This document shows, piece by piece, positions 32,669-39,692 of a stretch of 64,000 bases of DNA. How positions within the stretch are numbered: the stretch's first letter is position 1; each line of letters begins with the position of its first letter. Both the position numbers and the translations under genes were made by a program. Below the pieces are notes generated by a model. The model saw only the letters and a program-made list of their open reading frames with translations, was not told the origin of the DNA and made no database searches. This DNA comes from Azoarcus sp. (GTDB taxonomy: Bacteria; Pseudomonadota; Gammaproteobacteria; Burkholderiales; Rhodocyclaceae), in NCBI GenBank assembly GCA_020725025.1, contig DYFV01000001.1, positions 62,001-126,000 of the forward strand, in the 5' to 3' direction.

Positions 32669-35083
32669 TCAGAAGCGCAGCCGCGCGCTGAGCTCCACGC
32701 TGCGCGGTGCGCCGGGCGCGTTGAGGTTGTTGCTCGCGCCGTGGCCGGAGACGAAATACTCCTCGTCGCTCAGGTTCTTGACGTTCAGTGCGATGTCGTA
32801 GGCCTTGGTCCTGTAGCTCAGCACGGCGTCGGCGGTGACGTACTCGGGAAGCGTGATCAGGTTGTCCGGCGAGGCGTAGCGGTCGCCCACGTAGCGCAAG
32901 CCGCCGCCGACGCTGAAGCCGCCGCCGAGCTCGTGCATCACCCATACGTTGGCGCTGTTCTCCGGGGTGAGCGCGGCGCGGTTGCCTTCCAGGGCCACTC
33001 CGTTCTGTACGGCGACCGAGCGGGAGATGCGCGCGTCGAGATAGGCGTAGCCGGCGGACAGCTGCCAGCGCGGGGCGATCTCGCCGGCCACGGTGAGCTC
33101 GATGCCGCGCGTGCGCTGCACACCCACTGCAACGAGCGCGCGGGTCACCGGGTCGGTGTTCTTGATGTTGGTACGCTCGAGCTCGAAGACCGAGGCGGTG
33201 GCCGACAGCCGGCCGTCGAGGAAGTCGAGCTTGGTGCCCACCTCGACGTTGGTCGTCTCCTCCGGCGCCATCTCGGCCTGGGCGGCGGTGAAGGCGAGCG
33301 TCTCGCCGGAGGGCTGGAACGAGCGGCTCCAGGAGAGGTACCAGGATTGCCATTCCGCCGGCTGGAACACGAGCCCGGCCCGGGGACTCCACTCGCGGTC
33401 GGTACGGCTGCGGTCGGCCCGACCCGGCAGGCGATCCTCGACCTTCTGGCGGAAGCTGTCGTGACGCACGCCGACCAGCGCCTTCCACCGCTGCGAGAGG
33501 GTCACCAGGTCCTGCACGTAGGCGCTCGTCACCTCCATGGTGGTGAGGTTGTCGTTGGCGAGAACCGGGCGGCCGAAAGCGGAGAGCGGCGGCTGCACAG
33601 GGTCGAAGACGTTCACGGTCGGGCGCACGTTCCAGTTCCAGGACTGGAAGTCCTTCTCCTGGCGTCCGAGCTCCAGGCCGTAGAGCAGCTGATGGCGCAT
33701 GCCGCCGGCGGCGAACTCCTGCGTGAGCTCGAGCTGGTTGAACCAGCCGTGGTCGTCGCGATCGGTGGCGCCGTGGAACAGGCTGGCGGTCTGGGCGGAC
33801 TCGTTGACCGTCGCGGCGAAGGTGTTCTGGCGGTCCAGCCGGTAGGTGTAGGTGCCGAAGTGGTTGCGCAGGGCGAGGCTGTCCGAGATGCGGTGGTCGA
33901 GCGTGATGCGGCCCGAGGCGACCTCGGATTCCGAGTAGTCGTCGTCCTCGGCATCGGCCGTGCCGTAATAGGTGTCGATCGGTACGTCGACCGGGCGGCC
34001 GCGGAAGGCGGGAATGCCCATGTCGGTGATGCGGCGGTCGCGCAGATAGTCGGCCTGCAGGAGCAGGCGGGTGTCGGAGGACAGGCGCAGGGCGAGCGAA
34101 GGGGCGATCGCCTCGCGCTCGAGGAAGCCTTCCTCGCGGAAGCTGCCGGCGCGCTCCACCGCGCCGGTGAGGCGCACGTCCGCCGCCTCGCTCGCCGCTC
34201 CGCCGAGATCGAAGGCGCCGCGCCTCTGCTCCCAGGACCCGAGCACCAGCTCCACTTCGCGCACCGCGTCGGGGCGCGGCTTCCTGGTGATGCGATTCAC
34301 GATGCCGCCCGAGGAGCCGCGGCCGTAGAGGACCGCCGCCGGTCCCTTGACCACCTCCACGCGCTCGACGTTGGACAGGTCGCGGTAGTACAGCCCGTCG
34401 TCGCGCAGGCCGTCCACGTACTGGTCGCCGATGGCGTCGAAACCGCGGATGTAGACCTGGTCGCGCTGGCCGTCGCCGATGTGGAAGGAGACGCCGGGCA
34501 CGTTCTGCAGCGTGTCCTGCAGCGAGTGCGCGGCCTGATCCTCGATGAGGGCCTCGGTCACCACGTTGACCGTCTGCGGGATGTCGCGCAGCGGCGCGTC
34601 GATGCGGGACGCGCTGGTGGCCGCCGCCGCCTGGTAGCTGCCGGCCGCTTCGGCCGAGGCTACGACCCGCACCTCGGCCAGGCGCCGGGGCGACGCACCG
34701 GTGGCCGCGGGCTGCGTGCGGATCACCGCGGCACCGCCCTCGATCGAGAGTACCAGCCCGCTGCCGGCCAGTGCCCGGTGCAGGGCCGCCTCGGCGTCCA
34801 TGCGACCCTTTACCGCCGGGGCCTGCCTGCCCGCGACCAGTGCGCTGTCGACCACCACGGTAAGGTCCGCGTCGCGGGCGATACGGTTGATCGTCGCCGC
34901 GAGCGGCCCCGCCGGCAGGTCGTACTCGCGCTCGACTGCGGCGGCCTGGGCCTGGGCCGCGGCCGTAGCGGGCGCGAGGGCGAGCGCGCCGGTGGCGAGC
35001 ACCAGGGCGGCGACCAGCGGACGCAAGGCCGGACGGCGGCGGGCGGGGGGGGACGAAGGAAGGGCGGCAGAAAGGTGGAACAC
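32669..35083 (-). CDS. TonB-dependent catecholate-type siderophore receptor with STN, system IV
   Basis: 804 residues from a GTG at 35083 with CAGGAG upstream; the longer ATG start at 35170 would add 29 residues before the signal peptide and cover the promoter. Signal peptide 1-44, STN about 53-123 (YDLPAGPLAATINRIARDA), plug with DIPQTVNVVTEALIEDQ, VYIRGFDAIGDQYVDGLRD and VERVEVVKGPAAVLYGRGSS, barrel ending LRF. The GLRDDGLYYRDLSN stretch is typical of Fiu/PiuA-like catecholate receptors; the ligand is inferred only. It is downstream of system IV FecR with the ECF-type motif between. Confidence 0.9.
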   Translation of the reverse strand: MFHLSAALPSSPPARRRPALRPLVAALVLATGALALAPATAAAQAQAAAVEREYDLPAGPLAATINRIARDADLTVVVDSALVAGRQAPAVKGRMDAEAALHRALAGSGLVLSIEGGAAVIRTQPAATGASPRRLAEVRVVASAEAAGSYQAAAATSASRIDAPLRDIPQTVNVVTEALIEDQAAHSLQDTLQNVPGVSFHIGDGQRDQVYIRGFDAIGDQYVDGLRDDGLYYRDLSNVERVEVVKGPAAVLYGRGSSGGIVNRITRKPRPDAVREVELVLGSWEQRRGAFDLGGAASEAADVRLTGAVERAGSFREEGFLEREAIAPSLALRLSSDTRLLLQADYLRDRRITDMGIPAFRGRPVDVPIDTYYGTADAEDDDYSESEVASGRITLDHRISDSLALRNHFGTYTYRLDRQNTFAATVNESAQTASLFHGATDRDDHGWFNQLELTQEFAAGGMRHQLLYGLELGRQEKDFQSWNWNVRPTVNVFDPVQPPLSAFGRPVLANDNLTTMEVTSAYVQDLVTLSQRWKALVGVRHDSFRQKVEDRLPGRADRSRTDREWSPRAGLVFQPAEWQSWYLSWSRSFQPSGETLAFTAAQAEMAPEETTNVEVGTKLDFLDGRLSATASVFELERTNIKNTDPVTRALVAVGVQRTRGIELTVAGEIAPRWQLSAGYAYLDARISRSVAVQNGVALEGNRAALTPENSANVWVMHELGGGFSVGGGLRYVGDRYASPDNLITLPEYVTADAVLSYRTKAYDIALNVKNLSDEEYFVSGHGASNNLNAPGAPRSVELSARLRF

Positions 35084-35120
35084 GGGCGACTCCTGTCGAA
35101 TGGAAGGTTCTTGCCCGGTG

Positions 35121-35165
35121 TGCCGAACGAGATCGAGAAAGTGATAGGGGTGGCGGAAAAAAATC
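35121..35165 (-). promoter_or_regulatory. Putative FecI-type promoter, system IV receptor
   Basis: On the minus strand GATTTTTTTCC, a 15-nt gap, and TTTCTCGATCTCGTTCGGCA. The last 11 bases are identical to the system III copy. Confidence 0.55.
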
Positions 35166-35203
35166 TGCACCGGCGCCGGTCGTGCTCGCGGCGCAGCCTC
35201 GTA

Positions 35204-35296
35204 GCCCGGATGGAGTGCAACGGAGCCCGGGAACGGTGGTGGCGTGGCCAGAGCGCTCCCCGGATTCCGGCCCGCGGCCTGCGTCCGGGCTACGGC
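35204..35296. repeat. REP-like dispersed repeat (copy 2)
   Basis: GTAGCCCGGATGGAGTGCAA at one end and CTGCGTCCGGGCTAC at the other, with inner CCCGGGAA and CCCCGGATTCCG arms, match the repeat at 19352-19457. It separates FecR of system IV from its receptor promoter. Confidence 0.6.
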
Positions 35297-35297
35297 G

Positions 35298-36302
35298 TCA
35301 CCCGCGCGGTGCCAGCGTCAGCCACCAGCCGGTGCGGCGCACGAGCTCCAGCCCGAGGCCGCGGGCGAGCGCCTCCAGGGCGAGCTCGGTGTCGTCCAGC
35401 GCGAAGGTGCCCGTCACCCGGAGCGTCGCGATCCGCGGATCGACCGCTACCCGGCCGGTGCGGTGGCGGGCGAGCTCGGCCACCACCTCGGCCAGCGGCG
35501 CTTCCTCCACCACCAGCAGGCCGTCCGTCCAGGCGTCCGCCCCGTCCGGCGCCGGCGATGGCGCGCTCACGCCGTCGGCGCGCACCAGCGCGCGCTCGCC
35601 CTCGGGCACGACCTGCCCGGCGCCGCCGGAGGCGGGCTGCGCCGCGACCGCCGAGCCGACCACGGTGAGCAGCGTTCCGCGCTCGAGCTTGCGCACGATG
35701 AAGCGGGTGCCGAGGGCCTGCAGCGCGCCGTCCTCGGTGAGGACCACGAAGGGGCGCGTCTCGGCCGAATCGTGGGCGGTTTCGACCAGGATCTCCCCGC
35801 TCGACAGGCGCAGCGCGCGGCGCTCGGCGTCGAAGGCCAGGTCGACCACGGTGCGTGTATTGAGATGCACCAGGCTGTGGTCGGGCAAGGTGACGCGCAG
35901 CCGCTCGCCGGTGGCCGTGCCGTAGTCGGCCGTCAGCGCCGGCAGGGGGACGTGGCGGTCGAGCGCGGCGAGGGCGAGGCCGGCCGCCAGGGCCAACGCG
36001 AGCAACGGGACGGCGGCCCGGGGGCGTCGCGACCGCGGCGCGCGCAGCAGGGCAGAGCGCATCGGCGCCGCCTGCAGCGGACGGAGCGCGCCGTCGATCG
36101 CGCACAACTGCCGCCATGCCCGCCCGTGCTCCGGGTCGGCGGCGAGCCAGCGCTCGAAGGCCGCGCGCTCGGGGGCGCTTGCCTCGCCGGAGTCCAGGCG
36201 GAGCTGCCAGTCGATGGCCGCATCGAGCACGCGCCCCGACACGGGTGCATCGCCCGGCTGGTTGCGCGACGTCGCTTGGGACGGGCCGGACTCACCTGCC
36301 AT
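35298..36302 (-). CDS. FecR-like anti-sigma factor, system IV
   Basis: 334 residues from ATG 36302, which overlaps the sigma 3' end by 11 nt; the longer in-frame ORF is spurious. DUF4880 N-terminus (AIDWQLRLDSGEASAPERAAFERWLAADPEHGRAW), helix (AVPLLALALAAGLALAAL), FecR domain (TGERLRVTLPDHSLVHLNTRTVVDLAF, ALGTRFIVRK) and C-terminal APLAEVVAELARHRTGRV / LRVTGTFALDDTEL. It ends close to the REP-like repeat and the receptor promoter. Confidence 0.9.
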   Translation of the reverse strand: MAGESGPSQATSRNQPGDAPVSGRVLDAAIDWQLRLDSGEASAPERAAFERWLAADPEHGRAWRQLCAIDGALRPLQAAPMRSALLRAPRSRRPRAAVPLLALALAAGLALAALDRHVPLPALTADYGTATGERLRVTLPDHSLVHLNTRTVVDLAFDAERRALRLSSGEILVETAHDSAETRPFVVLTEDGALQALGTRFIVRKLERGTLLTVVGSAVAAQPASGGAGQVVPEGERALVRADGVSAPSPAPDGADAWTDGLLVVEEAPLAEVVAELARHRTGRVAVDPRIATLRVTGTFALDDTELALEALARGLGLELVRRTGWWLTLAPRG

Positions 36303-36798
36303 GGCGCAGGGCGTAGCAGTGGCGCGCCGCGGTGGCGAGATACTGGCGCACGCGCGGAACGGAGACGCCGAGCAGGGCGGCGATCTCGGCGTGGGCGAGG
36401 CCGTCGAGGCGGCTGTAGAGGTAGGCGGCCCGTACCTTGGGCGAGAGGCCGTCGAGCAAGCGATCCACCGCGCGCAGCGTCTCCACCGCGAGGGCCAGCT
36501 CTTCGGCCGAGGGGTGGACGGCTTCGGGCAGGGACGCCAGCTCGGCGAGGTAGGCACGCTCCAGGTCGCGTCGGCGCAGATGATCCACCACCAGGCCGTG
36601 GGCGACCGTCGCAAGATAGGCCCGCGGCTCGCGCACGCCCTCGTGTCCGGGCTTGAGCAGCACCCGCACAAAGGTGTCCTGGGCGAGGTCGCCGGCGTTG
36701 TGCGGGCAGCCCAGGCGGCGGCGCAGCCAGCCCACCAGCCAGCCGTGGTGGTCGCGGTAAAGCTCGGCGATGCCGGCAGTGTGGGACGTGATGCTCAC
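36292..36798 (-). CDS. FecI-type ECF sigma factor, system IV
   Basis: 168 residues from a GTG at 36798 with a GGAGG. Region 2: ELYRDHHGWLVGWLRRRLG, AGDLAQDTFVRVL, RAYLATVAHGLVVDHLRRR; region 4: KVRAAYLYSRLDGLAHAEIAALLGVSVPRVRQYL. The first third is identical in DNA to the system III sigma over 99 bp (36674-36772) while the rest has diverged, which looks like gene conversion or strong constraint at the 5' end. A Fur-overlapped promoter lies upstream. Confidence 0.92.
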   Translation of the reverse strand: MSITSHTAGIAELYRDHHGWLVGWLRRRLGCPHNAGDLAQDTFVRVLLKPGHEGVREPRAYLATVAHGLVVDHLRRRDLERAYLAELASLPEAVHPSAEELALAVETLRAVDRLLDGLSPKVRAAYLYSRLDGLAHAEIAALLGVSVPRVRQYLATAARHCYALRHGR

Positions 36799-36818
36799 GG
36801 AGGCCTCCGGATAACGGC

Positions 36819-36885
36819 CGGGGCAGAGAGCCCCGCAGTCTGGCTGGCGAACCGAGCATCGCTCCGGAAGTCGGTATGGCTGGCT
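36819..36885 (-). other. Structured CCAGCCAGC leader, system IV sigma gene
   Basis: Transcript order: AGCCAGCC (36885-36878), hairpin GAGC-GAT-GCTC (36864-36854), GCCAGCCAG (36848-36840), hairpin CGGGGC-TCTCT-GCCCCG (36835-36819), then the Shine-Dalgarno. The layout matches system III although both stems use different base pairs. Confidence 0.6.
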
Positions 36886-36890
36886 AGCTT

Positions 36891-36935
36891 ATGAGAATGG
36901 TTCTTATTCTTGCATCGTGTGCGTCCAAGCGTCAA
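36891..36935 (-). promoter_or_regulatory. Sigma-70 promoter with Fur box, system IV
   Basis: On the minus strand TTGACG (36935-36930), 18-nt spacer, AAGAAT (36911-36906), overlapping the Fur box AAGAATAAGAACCATTCTCAT. Confidence 0.72.
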
Positions 36936-36952
36936 TCACGCCCGGCCGGCGT

Positions 36953-37822
36953 TCAGGCGCGGGTCGCCATGTAGCGCTCGAACAGCGCCTCGTTCAGCGC
37001 GCGCAGGAGCTTGCGCCGGGCGACGACCTCCTGGTGCCGGCCCTGGCGTTCGAGGGCGAGGAGTTGCATCACGGCGTGGGCGGCTTGCTCGGGCGGGGAT
37101 TGTGCGGGCGTGTGCGCGCTGCGCAGCACGTCGGCCAGCTCGGGGTCGGCGACCAGCGCCCAGGCGGGAAACCAGGCGAGCTCGGCGTCGTCGTCGGTGA
37201 CGAGGTCGCGGTCGAACTCGCGCAGCAGGCGCGCGAGGGGCGGCGCGGCGAGGTGGCGGGCGAGGGCTGCGAAGCGGGCCGGGTCGAGCCAGGCGAGCTC
37301 GGCGAGCAGCGGCCAGGCGGCGTCCAGGCCTTCGAGCTCGAAGGCGATCTCGCTCATCCAGGCGAGGGGGTGCGGGATGCGCCGCCACGAGGGAATCGCC
37401 TCGAGCGCTTCCCGCGCACGGTGCCACTGGCGCGCGCGGATCAGGAGTCCGGCGGCGTAGGCCGCGGGGACCTCGGGATGGAAGGGCAGCGCCGCGACCG
37501 CATCGCCCATGGCCAGCCAAAGGGGCGCGAGCCATTCGTCCCCCTTGCCGGGGCCGAACACCTGTACGGCCGCGCGACGGATCTCGCCGTCGATGTGCGC
37601 GACCGCCCGGCTTGCGGCGAGCGGCTCGGTGAACGGCCGGATGCGGTGGCCGAGCTGGGCGAGCAGGCTCTCCGCGGGGGCGAGCAGCGCGTCCTGCGGG
37701 CACGCCGCGGCGAGCCGAGCGCGTGCCTTGCGCCCGGCGGGGAGGTCGCGGGCGCGCAATGCCTCGACGAGATCGTTGCGCAGCATGACGTCGCGGCTGT
37801 GGGCGAACAGATCGAGTTGCAT
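36953..37822 (-). CDS. Uncharacterised 289-aa soluble protein, TPR-like helices
   Basis: Starts MQLDLFAHSRDVMLRNDLVEAL and is alpha-helical throughout with alternating short helices rich in Ala and Leu, as in degenerate tetratricopeptide-like proteins (for example QWHRAREALEAIPSWRRIPHPLAWM). No signal peptide or membrane segment. I recognise no named family. It is transcribed toward the system IV promoter, its stop lying 18 nt from that -35. There is no obvious link to iron; it may be a bystander or backbone gene. Confidence 0.7.
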   Translation of the reverse strand: MQLDLFAHSRDVMLRNDLVEALRARDLPAGRKARARLAAACPQDALLAPAESLLAQLGHRIRPFTEPLAASRAVAHIDGEIRRAAVQVFGPGKGDEWLAPLWLAMGDAVAALPFHPEVPAAYAAGLLIRARQWHRAREALEAIPSWRRIPHPLAWMSEIAFELEGLDAAWPLLAELAWLDPARFAALARHLAAPPLARLLREFDRDLVTDDDAELAWFPAWALVADPELADVLRSAHTPAQSPPEQAAHAVMQLLALERQGRHQEVVARRKLLRALNEALFERYMATRA

Positions 37823-37933
37823 GATGACGAGCGGCGCGGCCGGAGAGGTCGGCGCATGATACCAAGCGCGCGCCGGGCGCCGCTTCCCCGTGCAGGGCCG
37901 GAATGCGGCGAGCCCGGCCGTCGTTTGCGCAAT

Positions 37934-37953
37934 GGCGAATACTTCTCATTTGC
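37934..37953 (+). promoter_or_regulatory. Fur-like box upstream of the exported CbiX-like gene
   Basis: GGCGAATACTTCTCATTTGC resembles the Fur boxes of this window but is less exact. It is 44-63 nt before the ATG at 37997. Confidence 0.4.
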
Positions 37954-37958
37954 GCTAT

Positions 37959-37979
37959 CTTCGAAGCTGTCATTCGAAG
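37959..37979 (+). promoter_or_regulatory. Perfect 7-7-7 inverted repeat before the exported CbiX-like gene
   Basis: CTTCGAA-GCTGTCA-TTCGAAG ends 17 nt before the start codon. It could be an operator for an unidentified regulator or an mRNA hairpin just upstream of the GAGG ribosome-binding site. Confidence 0.45.
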
Positions 37980-37996
37980 CGCACGAGGATCCAGCG

Positions 37997-38905
37997 ATGT
38001 TCAGCTCACCCGGTCGAATCCTCGCGGCGATCGCTGCCGCGACCGTCCTCCACCTGTCGCCCGCCGCCCGGGCGGCAGAAGCCGGCGAGGGCATCCTGCT
38101 GCTGGCGCACGGCGCGCACGCCCATCACGGACACGGGCACCACGCACCCCCCAGCGTGTGGAACGCCAACGTCGAGCAGCTCGCCCGCGCCCTCGACACC
38201 GGACGACCGACCGAGGTCGCGTTCGGCATGGCGGACCCGACGACGATCCAGGCGGCGGTCGATCGTCTGGAGGGCAGGGGAGTGAAGGAGATCGCGGTGG
38301 TCCCGCTCTTCGTCTCCTCCCACAGTCCCATCATCGGCAACTCCCGCTACATCCTCGGGCTGCAGCCCGAGCTCGCGAAGACGACGCGCCTGCGTCATCT
38401 GGACCGGGTGTCGAGCGCGGCGAAGTTCCGCTTCGCGGGGGCCATGGACGCGCATCCGCTGGTGAGCGAGACCCTCCTCGAGCGCGCCCGGGCGGTGACG
38501 GACGATCCGGCCAAGACCACCGTCGTCCTCATCGCCCACGGCCCCAACGACGAAGGCGAGAACCGCCTGTGGCTGCGCGACATGGAGGTCCACGCGGGAT
38601 TCCTGCGCGAGCGGGGCGGCTTTCGGAGCGTGGACGTGCTCACCCACCGCAACGACGCACCCCCGCCGGTGAAGGCCGAGGCCCGCGCCGCCTTCCGCGA
38701 GCGGGTGGCCGAGGCGGGCCGGACCGGCACGGTCGTCGTGGTCCCGGTGCTGCTCTCGGCCGGCGGCATCGAGGCCCAACTCCAGGCCGACCTGGAGGGG
38801 CTCGCCTACCGGTTCGCGCAGCCCCTCATGCCGCATCCGAACATCGGGCGCTGGGTCGAGGCCCAGGCCGCGGCGCTTTTCGGGCACGGCGATCAGAATC
38901 CCTGA
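37997..38905 (+). CDS. Exported CbiX/sirohydrochlorin-chelatase-like protein with histidine-rich loop
   Basis: 302 residues from ATG 37997 (GAGG upstream); the 662-residue in-frame ORF from 36917 is spurious. A signal peptide (residues 1-27, SPAARAA) precedes two CbiX-type modules: LLLAHGA at about 34-40 and VVLIAHGPNDE at about 175-185, each with the chelatase HG motif (H38, H181). After the first motif comes a His-rich loop with H41, H43, H44, H46, H48, H49. Known CbiX/SirB enzymes insert Co or Fe into sirohydrochlorin in the cytoplasm, so an exported relative suggests periplasmic metal or tetrapyrrole handling. It lies back to back with the CcdB remnant. Confidence 0.82.
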   Translation: MFSSPGRILAAIAAATVLHLSPAARAAEAGEGILLLAHGAHAHHGHGHHAPPSVWNANVEQLARALDTGRPTEVAFGMADPTTIQAAVDRLEGRGVKEIAVVPLFVSSHSPIIGNSRYILGLQPELAKTTRLRHLDRVSSAAKFRFAGAMDAHPLVSETLLERARAVTDDPAKTTVVLIAHGPNDEGENRLWLRDMEVHAGFLRERGGFRSVDVLTHRNDAPPPVKAEARAAFRERVAEAGRTGTVVVVPVLLSAGGIEAQLQADLEGLAYRFAQPLMPHPNIGRWVEAQAAALFGHGDQNP

Positions 38906-39139
38906 AACAGCAGATCCACGGCCGCCGTGATCTTCGTACGGTGGCTTTGCAGGTGTGCGAGCTCGGTCTTGAGCAGCGCCGCCGGTACCGCAACCATGAA
39001 GCGGGTCACCATGGAAACGGAGACGCCTTCGACCTCGAGAACGGGGTTGAGCGTCGCGGCCGGCTTGGGTGCCTCAGCGAGAGTGTCGAGCAGATAGCCC
39101 GCTCCATCCGGGTCGCGGTACACGCCGAACCTGTCCCAT
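38893..39139 (-). pseudogene. ccdB: CcdB-like toxin remnant (frameshift plus internal deletion)
   Basis: The ATG at 39139 overlaps the ccdA stop as in intact ccdAB operons. It reads MGQ and then runs out of frame because of one extra G near 39131; dropping it gives MGQFGVYRDPDGAGYLLD. After LLD about 19 residues expected in CcdB (the VQxxLLxxLxTRxVVPL region) are absent, then the frame continues LAEAPKPAATLNPVLEVEGV to the usual end VDLLFQGF. The open part (38893-39123) encodes 76 residues against about 100 for the family. It is likely inactive as a gyrase poison. Confidence 0.75.
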
Positions 39140-39390
39140 CAGAAGTTTCGGTGCCCGGCCAGGGGGAGGCCGTGCTGCTCGACGTAGGCGTTGGAGCTTT
39201 CCAGTGCCTCCCGATTGCGCTCGAGCCACAGCTCGGCGCGCTTTTCCGCCACGGCGCTGCCCACGCCCGCTTCGGCGGCTTGCGAAACGTTGATGCGCAA
39301 GGGCTTCGCTCCGGCCAGCAGGGCTTCGTCGAGGGAAACACTCGTGGCCCTTCGGGTGCCGCCGGACGGTGGATACGAGGCGTTTGCCAT
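39139..39390 (-). CDS. ccdA: CcdA-family antitoxin
   Basis: 83 residues. N-terminal ribbon-helix-helix part (TRRATSVSLDEALLAGAKPLRINVSQAAEAG) and the C-terminal toxin-binding tail AELWLERNREALESSNAYVE, QHGLPLAGHRNF, all typical of CcdA. Its stop overlaps the ccdB start (TGATG). With ccdB broken it may be a leftover antitoxin, possibly neutralising homologous toxins elsewhere. Confidence 0.87.
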   Translation of the reverse strand: MANASYPPSGGTRRATSVSLDEALLAGAKPLRINVSQAAEAGVGSAVAEKRAELWLERNREALESSNAYVEQHGLPLAGHRNF

Positions 39391-39479
39391 TGCCGCTCCC
39401 GAGTCATCAACATGGCGATGTTTTCATGTGTGCGCATGAACGACAACATTCCGTTCCACATGAGAGCGCCCCCCGTCCT

Positions 39480-39675
39480 GCAGGCTTCTTGAAGACTTCG
39501 TCGAAGGTCTGCGCGTCCGGCGTGGGCGGGGCGGCCAGCCTCATTTGCGGGCTGACTAGGACCTCAAGCTCGTCCAGCCACGCGAGAGAAGGCCCCCGGT
39601 GAGGCCGGCCACGAGGAGGGAGCCGGCCATCACGAGGCCGGCCCAGCGGTGAACGAGGACGCGCCGCGCCCGCAC
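39480..39675 (-). pseudogene. PepSY membrane protein remnant (N-terminal fragment, frameshifted)
   Basis: Just after the system V receptor stop a GTG at 39675 opens VRARRVLVHRWAGLVMAGSL and LVAGLTGGLL, the standard first helix of PepSY_TM proteins, then a frameshift near 39587 leads to a TAG at 39556. In another frame the expected continuation AWLDELEVLVSPQMRLAAPP is still readable to about 39480, where similarity ends near the ccdA promoter. The rest of the gene is missing. It marks a deletion or insertion event that also brought in ccdAB. Confidence 0.7.
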
Positions 39676-39692
39676 GCCGGGCCTGCCGCGTC

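Noticed and set aside
36917-38905. 662-codon plus-strand frame ending with the CbiX-like protein
   Set aside because: The first 360 codons are antisense to the 289-aa gene; the real product begins at 37997 with a Shine-Dalgarno and signal peptide.
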